Source of the DNA: JAGPHI01 sp036661035 | GTDB lineage: Bacteria > Bacillota > Clostridia > Oscillospirales > Ruminococcaceae | Length of the DNA stretch: 25,818 bases | NCBI GenBank assembly: GCA_036661035.1 | Contig: JAVWZM010000026.1 | Coordinates: 1-25,818, forward strand | Reading direction: 5' to 3' | Shown: positions 15,104 through 21,273 of the stretch, piece by piece | Numbering within the stretch: the stretch's first letter is position 1 | Layout: the number at the start of each line of letters is the position of its first letter | Notes under the pieces: model-generated | The model's input: the letters and a program-made list of their open reading frames with translations, nothing else | What the model was told of the DNA's origin: nothing | The model's database searches: none | Translations under genes and position numbers: made by a program

Positions 15104-16402
15104 ATGGCTGTAAAAATAATAGGTGTAGAAAAAGGCTCACCTGCTGAAATAGTAGGGCTTTCGGGCGGTGCCACACTTTTAAGCATAGATAAAAACGAAA
15201 TTAACGACATGCTGGATTATGGCTTTTACACTCAAGGCTCTAAGCTGGAGCTTGCTGTTATGCAAAAAGGCAAGCTTTCGTATCTGCAAATAGATAAGCC
15301 GGAGTTTGAGGACTTAGGCTGTGTATTTGAAAGCTATCTTATAGACCAAAAGCATAGCTGCAAAAACCACTGCATGTTTTGCTTTATAGACCAAAACCCT
15401 AAAAATATGCGCGAAACCATATATTTTAAAGACGATGACGAGCGTCTTTCGTTCTTGTTTGGCAACTACGTTACCCTTACCAATTTCACAAGCCACGAGA
15501 TTGAGCGCATTAAAAAGATGCATATTTCGCCTATAAATATTTCGGTGCATACTGTGGATAAAGATTTGCGTGTGCGCATGCTTGCCAATAAAAACGCAGG
15601 GGAATGTCTTAAATATATAGACGAGCTTGCCGAAAGCGATATCAAGATGAACTGTCAGCTTGTAATGTGCCGTGATGTAAACGACGGTGACAAGCTGCGC
15701 GAAACCTTGGAAAAGCTTGGCTCTTTATATCCCGCGGTGCAAAGCATTGCCGCCGTGCCAAGCGGCATTACCAAATATCGCGAGGGCCTTTACAAGCTAG
15801 AGGCTTACGATAAAGCATCTGCCCAAGGGGTGCTGCAGATACTTGAGGAATATGGCTTGCAGTTTAAACAAAAATACGGTGTGCGCCTAGTATATCCTGC
15901 CGACGAATGGTATTTGCTTGCAGGTAAACCCATACCAAGCGGAGATTTTTACGAGGATTACATGCAGCTTGAAAACGGCATTGGCATGTGGCGGCTTTTT
16001 TACGACGAATTTACAGCAGAGCTTGCAATTCCACATCGCATAATACTGCCGCGCGCTGTAGACATAGCCACAGGCACCCTTGCATATCCGCTTATATCAA
16101 TGCTTACAAAAGAGCTTTGCAAGAAATGCAAAAATATCAACGTGCATGTTCATGCCATTAAAAACGAGTTTTTTGGTGGAAACGTAAGCGTGTCAGGGCT
16201 TGTGACAGGCTCCGATTTGATAAAACAATTACAGGGTAATATGAAAACCCACATTTTAGCCATACCGGAAAACATGCTGCGCGAGGAACGGGATAAATTC
16301 CTCGACGATGTAACGGTAAAAGATGTAGAGCGCGCGCTAAAATGTAAATTGCGCATTTTGCCGTCGGACGGCTCGCAGATGCTTAAAGCACTGCTTAAAT
16401 AG
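15104..16402 (+). CDS. PDZ and radical SAM protein, DUF512 family
   Basis: 432 residues starting at MAVKIIGVE behind AAGAGGTGGG; an in-frame GTG at 15092 is part of that site. The N-terminal ~70 residues form a PDZ-like domain (KGSPAEIVGLSGGATLLSID). A radical SAM-type cluster motif follows, C86-X3-C90-X2-C93 in CKNHCMFCF, then IDQNPKNMRETIYFKDDDER. The rest is the DUF512 domain (PSGITKYREGLYKLEAYD, YPADEWYLLAGKPIP, NEFFGGNVSVSGLVTGSDL). The family is widespread in Clostridia and cyanobacteria; its reaction is unknown. Its stop is 12 bp before der, so the two are co-transcribed, a link seen in other Clostridia. Confidence 0.93.
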   Translation: MAVKIIGVEKGSPAEIVGLSGGATLLSIDKNEINDMLDYGFYTQGSKLELAVMQKGKLSYLQIDKPEFEDLGCVFESYLIDQKHSCKNHCMFCFIDQNPKNMRETIYFKDDDERLSFLFGNYVTLTNFTSHEIERIKKMHISPINISVHTVDKDLRVRMLANKNAGECLKYIDELAESDIKMNCQLVMCRDVNDGDKLRETLEKLGSLYPAVQSIAAVPSGITKYREGLYKLEAYDKASAQGVLQILEEYGLQFKQKYGVRLVYPADEWYLLAGKPIPSGDFYEDYMQLENGIGMWRLFYDEFTAELAIPHRIILPRAVDIATGTLAYPLISMLTKELCKKCKNINVHVHAIKNEFFGGNVSVSGLVTGSDLIKQLQGNMKTHILAIPENMLREERDKFLDDVTVKDVERALKCKLRILPSDGSQMLKALLK

Positions 16403-16414
16403 AAAGGACAAAAT

Positions 16415-17740
16415 ATGCCAAAGCCAATCGTGGCGGTAGTAGGCCGCCCTAATGTAGGAAAATCGACGTTTTTTAATAAGCTTATCGGCCAGCGTCTTGC
16501 AATAGTGGAGGATAGGCCCGGAGTTACGCGCGACCGCTTGTATGGCGACTGCGAATGGCAGGGACATAATTTTCTTTTAATAGATACAGGCGGCATCGAA
16601 ACGGATTCAAGCGACAGCATCTTAACGCATATTCGCATACAAGCGCAGCTTGCCATAGATACAGCTCAGGCAATAGTGTTTGTTACAGATTTGCACAGCG
16701 GCGTTACCGCGCAGGATATAGAGATTGCCAATATGCTTATGCGCAGCGGCAAGCCGATTATTCTTGCTGTAAACAAGGTGGATAGCCTTGGCGAGCCGCC
16801 CCTTGAACTGTACGATTTTTACTCTCTTGGCGTGGGAGAGCCGTTTCCCGTATCCTCTGTACACGGCCACGGCACAGGCGATATCTTAGACGAAATATGC
16901 CAATATCTCGACAAAGAGGACGGCAGCGATGAAGACTCCGACCGCATTACCGTGGCAGTAATAGGCAGACCTAATGTTGGCAAAAGCAGCCTTGTAAACT
17001 ATATCTTAGGCGAAAACCGCATGATAGTGGCAGACCTTGCAGGCACCACACGCGACGCTGTGGACAGCGAGGTGGATAACTCTCATGGTAAATTTACCTT
17101 TATAGACACCGCAGGGCTGCGCCGCCGCGGCAAAGTGGAGGATGGGGTAGAGCGCTACAGCGTTATCCGCAGCCTAGCCGCCGTAGAGCGCGCAAGGGTG
17201 TGCGTAATAATGATAGATGCGGTAGACGGCTTTACCGAGCAGGACTCCAAGGTGGCAGGCTTTGCCCACGAGCAGGGCAAGGCGTGTATCATTGCGGTTA
17301 ATAAATGGGACGCCGTAGAGAAAAACGATAAAACCATGGACAACACTCGCAAAAAGCTGATGAACGATTTTGGCTTTATGTCCTACGCACCGATTATTTT
17401 CATTTCGGCAAAAACAGGCCAAAGGGTAGAACGCCTTTTCGAGCTTATCAAATATGTAGACGAGCAAAATGCCATGCGCATCACTACAGGCATGCTGAAC
17501 GATTTGCTTGCGCGTGCCACTGCGCGTGTACAGCCGCCGTCTGATAAGGGCAAGCGCTTAAAGATATTCTACATGACGCAGGTTACCACGCGTCCCCCTA
17601 CCTTTGTTTGCTTTATCAACTCAAACGAGCTTTTCCATTTTTCGTATAAACGTTATATCGAAAACCAAATAAGAGAAACCTTTGGCCTAGAGGGCACGCC
17701 TATACGCATTATTTCTCGCGAACGCGGCGAAAAAGCTTAG
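16415..17740 (+). CDS. der: Ribosome biogenesis GTPase Der
   Basis: 441 residues; the ATG follows AGAAAGGA. Der (EngA) is an essential GTPase with two tandem G domains that acts in 50S subunit assembly. The first G domain has G10RPNVGKS17 and DTGG and NKVD; the second has GRPNVGKSS near residue 183, DTAGLRRRGKVE and NKWD. A C-terminal KH-like domain follows (about 350-441: QVTTRPPTFVCFINSNELFH, RYIENQIRETFGLEGTPI). Length and order are canonical. The DUF512 gene is 12 bp upstream, and a hairpin overlaps the stop codon. Confidence 0.98.
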   Translation: MPKPIVAVVGRPNVGKSTFFNKLIGQRLAIVEDRPGVTRDRLYGDCEWQGHNFLLIDTGGIETDSSDSILTHIRIQAQLAIDTAQAIVFVTDLHSGVTAQDIEIANMLMRSGKPIILAVNKVDSLGEPPLELYDFYSLGVGEPFPVSSVHGHGTGDILDEICQYLDKEDGSDEDSDRITVAVIGRPNVGKSSLVNYILGENRMIVADLAGTTRDAVDSEVDNSHGKFTFIDTAGLRRRGKVEDGVERYSVIRSLAAVERARVCVIMIDAVDGFTEQDSKVAGFAHEQGKACIIAVNKWDAVEKNDKTMDNTRKKLMNDFGFMSYAPIIFISAKTGQRVERLFELIKYVDEQNAMRITTGMLNDLLARATARVQPPSDKGKRLKIFYMTQVTTRPPTFVCFINSNELFHFSYKRYIENQIRETFGLEGTPIRIISRERGEKA

Positions 17741-17772
17741 TGTGCTTTATAAGATAAAGGGCGCTAAGCTTT
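17732..17772 (+). other. Hairpin overlapping the der stop codon
   Basis: AAAGCTTAG pairs with CTAAGCTTT and an inner CTTTAT pairs with ATAAAG. The der TAG stop lies in the first arm. No T-run follows, so it may protect the mRNA end or attenuate read-through to plsY rather than end transcription. Confidence 0.5.
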
Positions 17773-17780
17773 ACAAAGCA

Positions 17781-17842
17781 ATACGAATATGGCGAATTTT
17801 ATAAGATGATGCATTGACGGCTTACTATTCAAACATTAAGCG
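17781..17842. repeat. Imperfect direct repeat before plsY, copy 1
   Basis: ATACGA...ATTTTATAAGATGATGCATT...CTTACTATTCAAACATTA-AGCG. It repeats with some changes at 17844-17900 and is about 5 bp longer than copy 2. The two copies fill the der-plsY gap, which has no gene. Confidence 0.7.
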
Positions 17843-17843
17843 T

Positions 17844-17900
17844 ATACGAAAAATTTTACAAGGTAATGCATTGGCAACTTACTATTTAAACATTAAAGCG
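17844..17900. repeat. Imperfect direct repeat before plsY, copy 2
   Basis: ATACGA...ATTTTACAAGGTAATGCATT...CTTACTATTTAAACATTAAAGCG. It matches copy 1 over most of its length. Each copy has a -35-like hexamer (TTGACG in copy 1, TTGGCA in copy 2), but neither has a good -10. Confidence 0.7.
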
Positions 17901-17943
17901 TGGGTGTGCAATCCACAAACAAGGTACAAGGAGGTTGTTGCGC

Positions 17944-18615
17944 TTGACTAATATCGTTTCAATTATTCCCAGAGGTTATATTATCGGCTTTACGCTTTTG
18001 GCGGCGGCTGTGGCGTATCTTTTAGGCTCGCTCAATTTTGCTATAGTGGTATCCAAGGTGTTTTATCATAAGGATATTCGCACCTTTGGCTCAGGCAACG
18101 CAGGCATGACGAATGTTTTGCGCACCTTTGGTAAGGGCGCGGCGGCGCTTACCATAATAGGCGATATAGGCAAGGGCACGGTAAGCGTGCTGTTTGCAAA
18201 ATGGCTTTTAAATTCCGCGCTCGGCGTGCCTATGCCAAGCATTGCCTATATAGCGGCTATTGCCGCCATGCTTGGCCATTTGTTTCCGCTTTATTTTAAA
18301 TTTAAGGGCGGCAAAGGCGTTTCGGTGGCGGCAGGCGCGATTATTGCCATAGAGCCAATTGTGGTTTTGATATTATTTGTAGCCTTTGTGGCAATTTTCG
18401 CTTTTTCACGCATGGTGTCCCTTGCGTCTATAATATGCGCGGCATTATATCCCATTGTTACCTATCTGTATTTGCTTTACATGGGCAGAGATGCCTTTGT
18501 ATGCACGGGGCTTTCGGTAATAATGGCAGTGCTTGTTATTTATATGCACCGTGAAAATATAAAACGTCTGTGCGCAGGTACAGAGTACAAGTTTGGGCAA
18601 AAACCAAAACAATAA
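17944..18615 (+). CDS. plsY: Glycerol-3-phosphate acyltransferase PlsY
   Basis: 223 residues. I start at TTG 17944 because AAGGAGG (17928-17934) lies 9 bp upstream; TTGs at 17935 and 17938 are too close. PlsY is a membrane enzyme that moves an acyl group from acyl-phosphate (made by PlsX) to sn-glycerol-3-phosphate, the first step of phospholipid synthesis. Its three signature motifs are present: GSLNFAIVVSK, FGSGNAGMTNVLRTFGK and GHLFPLYFKFKGGKGVSVAAG. About five to six transmembrane segments can be seen. The neighbours are der upstream and an acyl-ACP thioesterase downstream; gpsA, a frequent neighbour in Clostridia, is not here. Confidence 0.96.
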   Translation: MTNIVSIIPRGYIIGFTLLAAAVAYLLGSLNFAIVVSKVFYHKDIRTFGSGNAGMTNVLRTFGKGAAALTIIGDIGKGTVSVLFAKWLLNSALGVPMPSIAYIAAIAAMLGHLFPLYFKFKGGKGVSVAAGAIIAIEPIVVLILFVAFVAIFAFSRMVSLASIICAALYPIVTYLYLLYMGRDAFVCTGLSVIMAVLVIYMHRENIKRLCAGTEYKFGQKPKQ

Positions 18616-18619
18616 CAGA

Positions 18620-18656
18620 AATACCCTGTAAAAGCGCGGTGCTTATACGGGGTATT
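18620..18656 (+). terminator. Intrinsic terminator after plsY
   Basis: AATACCCTGTA pairs with TACGGGGTATT (one G-T pair) and an inner AAGC pairs with GCTT, giving a long stem followed by ATTTTA. It lies between plsY and the thioesterase gene 23 bp farther on, so read-through may be partial. Confidence 0.65.
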
Positions 18657-18678
18657 ATTTTAGGTTAGGGGTAACTAT

Positions 18679-19404
18679 ATGCTTAAAAAAGATTACAGCT
18701 TCAAATTTAAAGTATCTCAGTGCGAATGTGATATGCAAAACCGCATGTCACCGGGTGCAATATTGCGTAGAGTACAGCAGATATCCACAGACCACTGCAC
18801 AGACAGTGGGCTTAACGCGGAAATATATCGTGCTACACATACCGTGTTTTTACTTGCCAAAACGGAGCTAAAGCTGCTAAAACCCATTCCTTCCGACATG
18901 ATTGTCACAGTTTCTACACAGGCTTATGCCCCTGTGCGAGCATCGTTTTTAAGAAAGGTAACGCTAGCCGATGAGGCAGGCACCATTTTGGCGCAAACAC
19001 AAAGCGCATGGGTGCTGGTAGATACAGAAACAAAGCGCATTGTGCGCCACGCTCCGCCTGAAATATCAAAGTATTTTGAAGGCGCAGCACAGGAGCCTTC
19101 GCTCTTTGGAATACAAAAATGCGAAAGCACAACAGATATCGGCGATGTGAAAGCGCTGTATACCATGTGCGATGTTAATGGGCATATCAACAATGCCGTA
19201 TATGCAGATATTATTTGCAATAGCCTTGATGCCGAATTTATGACAAATGCAAATATTAATAGGCTTGTTATTTCTTATCATAATGAGGCGGCTATCGGTA
19301 CAGGCTTTACTGTTTATAAAGGCGTTTTAGATGAAAATTCAATTTATTTGCTTGGCAAAGCCCAAAATATCAATTATTTTGAGGCAAATATATACTTTAC
19401 TTAA
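18679..19404 (+). CDS. Acyl-[acyl-carrier-protein] thioesterase family protein
   Basis: 241 residues; TAGGGGTAA precedes the ATG. Two hotdog folds are expected: an N-terminal one (FKFKVSQCECDMQNRMSPGA, QISTDHCTDSGL) and a C-terminal one with the catalytic-type CDVNGHINNAVYAD (about residues 169-182). In plant FatA/FatB and bacterial homologues, Asn and His in this loop are needed to cleave acyl-ACP to a free fatty acid. Here the gene follows plsY, so it could divert acyl chains from phospholipid synthesis, for example when acyl-ACP is in excess. Which chain lengths are cut cannot be predicted. Bacterial members are common in Clostridia. Confidence 0.9.
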   Translation: MLKKDYSFKFKVSQCECDMQNRMSPGAILRRVQQISTDHCTDSGLNAEIYRATHTVFLLAKTELKLLKPIPSDMIVTVSTQAYAPVRASFLRKVTLADEAGTILAQTQSAWVLVDTETKRIVRHAPPEISKYFEGAAQEPSLFGIQKCESTTDIGDVKALYTMCDVNGHINNAVYADIICNSLDAEFMTNANINRLVISYHNEAAIGTGFTVYKGVLDENSIYLLGKAQNINYFEANIYFT

Positions 19405-19442
19405 ACAATCACACAAATTACACAATTAATTTTTTATTATTG

Positions 19443-19471
19443 TTGACAAATAGTATCAAAAGAGTTACAAT
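19443..19471 (+). promoter_or_regulatory. Promoter of a putative small RNA
   Basis: TTGACA (19443-19448), a 17-bp spacer and TACAAT (19466-19471). It points into a segment with no credible plus-strand gene that ends in a very strong terminator. Confidence 0.8.
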
Positions 19472-19486
19472 TTAGTTGCAAGAAGG

Positions 19487-19573
19487 TTACAGAGCCAGTT
19501 GCAATTTTTTCATGTATGCAGGCCCTCCTCCTCCTATTTCAGCTTTCATTGGCTGTAATATTGGGTACTGCAT
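19487..19573 (-). CDS. Possible 28-residue peptide antisense to the small RNA
   Basis: On the minus strand an ATG at 19573 opens a 28-codon frame behind GGATAGGAG (8 bp). The peptide begins MQYPILQPMKAEI and has a GGGGPAYMKK segment, ending in a TAA at 19487. It has no signal peptide, Cys or known precursor motif, and no clear promoter. The Gly run is merely the complement of the CCTCCTCC segment. The chance of a spurious frame of this length is high, so this is recorded as a possibility only. Confidence 0.15.
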   Translation of the reverse strand: MQYPILQPMKAEIGGGGPAYMKKLQLAL

Positions 19574-19593
19574 GTTTTCTCCTATCCCAGATA

Positions 19594-19642
19594 CAATAAC
19601 AAAAAGCTCTCGACGCTATAAGTCGAGAGCTTTTTGTTATTG
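19594..19642. terminator. Terminator of the small RNA (21-bp perfect stem)
   Basis: CAATAACAAAAAGCTCTCGAC and its exact complement at 19622-19642 flank a 7-nt loop. The T-run TTTTTGTT on the plus strand is mirrored by A's on the other arm, so it can work in both directions. Confidence 0.9.
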
Positions 19643-19708
19643 TGTCGTAAATTGCCACATTAATGTTCTGAAATCGAGCAAAAAAGAATAGCATATTTCA
19701 GTGGTATT

Positions 19709-19717
19709 TGATATAAT
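19709..19717 (+). promoter_or_regulatory. Extended -10 promoter candidate for the binding lipoprotein
   Basis: TGATATAAT is an extended -10 element with a perfect TATAAT (19712-19717) but no recognisable -35. It would give a leader of about 120 nt containing the hairpin at 19791-19814. Confidence 0.4.
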
Positions 19718-19790
19718 AAAATTGGTATATTATTTGATTAATTTAAATGATACATGTGCAAATAAGAGCGTACTCAAGATAAGTTTAACT

Positions 19791-19814
19791 GTGCATGTGT
19801 GATAGCACGCACAT
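19791..19814 (-). repeat. Inverted copy of the 2471-2636 hairpin repeat
   Basis: The reverse complement matches 23 of 24 bases of the ATGTGCG-TGCTAT-CGCACAT-GCAC core found in 2514-2537. Weaker similarity continues on both sides (about 19784-19826). The one change turns a G-C pair into G-U when read as plus-strand RNA, so the hairpin survives. It sits in the leader of the binding lipoprotein gene. Confidence 0.7.
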
Positions 19815-19846
19815 AAAGTTTTATTAATATGTATGGAGGCGACACG

Positions 19847-21133
19847 ATGAAAAAATGTTTAATTGCTTTGCTTTTATCAGCGTTGCTTCTTTTTACAGCT
19901 TGCGCAACAGGCGGAAAAATTGACGCACAGGCTATTTTTGCCGTACCGTCATACGATTGGGGACATATTACAGGCGAAACCCTAAACATATGGTGCAAAA
20001 AAGGCGAAATGGAACGATCCTACATGAAAACCGCCATATCAAGATATGAAAAGCTTACGGGAAATCATATTAACATAGTAGAGGTTAATGTAGAAGAATT
20101 TGATGAAAAAGTGTCGTCTGCGTTAAATACTCCAAGTGCGGATTTGGACATATTGTTAAGCTACGGCGGCACTAACCTTGATGCTTTTAATCCAGATGAA
20201 AATTTTTGCGATTTTAAAAATGAAGTTTGGATAAACGACATTATGCTAAATGGCTTAAACCAAGCTATTTATAATGGCAGAATTGTGGGGCTGCCGCACT
20301 GGGAGGCGTCGTTTTCGGGTACTCTGTACAATAAAAAAATATTCAAAAAATACAAAATTCCCATTCCCACAACTCAGGAAGAGTTTTTGAATGCATGCGA
20401 AATTTTGTTAAAAAACGGTGTTACACCGATGTATTTACCATATAAAGAAATCACCATGCTATTATACCAGTTTCCATTAGACGCTGTTTTAGAAAAAAAC
20501 GATAATTTGTCAAGGCTTAATAGCGGAGCAATTGATTATAAAGATATTCCGCAAATGCGCAGTATAATAGAATGGTATAAAACCATGTCCGACAGGGGAT
20601 ATTTTGGCGAGGATTATATTCAAAACGACTGGAACGGAATGGACAACGCACTGAAAAGCGAAAAATATGCTATGATGCTTTGTTGGGATACGTGGCTGTA
20701 CACGGATTTCACAGGCAATGCCAACAAATTCGGCATAATGCCGGCGTTTATGGGTTTTCCTGAAAACGGCGTTTTTGAGGGTGCTAATCTTTCTCTTTTG
20801 ATAGCAAACAAAAACGGTAAACGCATCTCCACTGCACGGGATTTTATTACCTTTATGGCAGATCCGTATAATTATAATGTGGCTTTTAAAGATTGCTATA
20901 CTGCACCTGTGTTTCGCAACCAAATTGCCAGCGTATCCACGCCGCAAATTGCAGAGCAGGAGATAGCTATCCAAAGGCTTTATCACCCTTCTACTGCATG
21001 GCTGCGTGTTAAAGGCTTTTCGCAGGTAGACGCAAAATATATTCAAAAACATATAACCGACAGCAACTACACGCTAGATAATTGTATTGCGGATATGGAC
21101 AGGGCAAGAAAAGAGCGCGCAAAGCAAAGCTGA
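19847..21133 (+). CDS. Extracellular solute-binding lipoprotein, likely sensory partner
   Basis: 428 residues. I start at ATG 19847, 7 bp after GGAGG; an in-frame ATG at 19829 lies before this site. The signal peptide (MKKCLIALLLSALLL) ends in the lipobox FTAC with Cys19. The mature part has the two-lobe family-1 pattern: LNIWCKKGEMERSYMKTAIS, YEKLTGNHINIVEV, GLPHWEASFSGTLYNKKIFK, YAMMLCWDTWLY and ARDFITFMADPYNY. Such proteins usually feed sugars to a permease, but no permease or ATPase gene is near. Instead a Cache-type kinase and an HD-GYP regulator follow, 122-140 bp downstream, so it may present its ligand to the kinase. That link is inferred from position. An importer elsewhere in the genome is the alternative. 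Confidence 0.88.
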   Translation: MKKCLIALLLSALLLFTACATGGKIDAQAIFAVPSYDWGHITGETLNIWCKKGEMERSYMKTAISRYEKLTGNHINIVEVNVEEFDEKVSSALNTPSADLDILLSYGGTNLDAFNPDENFCDFKNEVWINDIMLNGLNQAIYNGRIVGLPHWEASFSGTLYNKKIFKKYKIPIPTTQEEFLNACEILLKNGVTPMYLPYKEITMLLYQFPLDAVLEKNDNLSRLNSGAIDYKDIPQMRSIIEWYKTMSDRGYFGEDYIQNDWNGMDNALKSEKYAMMLCWDTWLYTDFTGNANKFGIMPAFMGFPENGVFEGANLSLLIANKNGKRISTARDFITFMADPYNYNVAFKDCYTAPVFRNQIASVSTPQIAEQEIAIQRLYHPSTAWLRVKGFSQVDAKYIQKHITDSNYTLDNCIADMDRARKERAKQS

Positions 21134-21273
21134 AACTTGCGCCAAAAGCACCAGAGCAGTGCGGTGTAATCTGCCAAAAGCGAAACAGCATTTATAAATT
21201 ACTTATTATTGTGTAAAACGTCAAAATTGCATACCGAATATATCGGCATATACAAATGGCAGGAGTTGAAATT

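Larger units (their letters stand above)
19478..19642 (+). ncRNA. Putative small regulatory RNA, ~165 nt
   Basis: It is bounded by a near-consensus promoter and a 21-bp terminator. Between them TATGCAG pairs with CTGCATG, and CCC stacks inside it on GGG. Inside this is a hairpin, CAGC-N7-GCTG. The enclosed single-stranded part is CCTCCTCCTCCTATTT, complementary to AGGAGG ribosome-binding sites. That layout fits a trans-acting RNA that blocks translation, comparable with C-rich loops of known Gram-positive regulatory RNAs; the endospore-former RNA CsfG comes to mind, but I cannot align it. Conserved SRP RNA and 6S features are not seen. The plus-strand open frame here runs through the terminator and is not credible. 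Confidence 0.6.

Noticed and set aside
17781..17900. Promoters inside the der-plsY repeats
   Set aside because: TTGACG and TTGGCA look like -35 elements, but the sequences 17 bp later (TAAGCG, TAAAGC) are poor -10 hexamers.
19478..19642. SRP RNA or 6S RNA identity for the small RNA
   Set aside because: The conserved SRP apical domain (GGAA-type loop region) and the long 6S duplex with a central bubble are not seen.
19476..19691. Plus-strand open frame of 71 residues in the small RNA region
   Set aside because: It starts at a TTG within a few bases of the predicted transcription start with no ribosome-binding site, and it reads straight through the 21-bp terminator stem.
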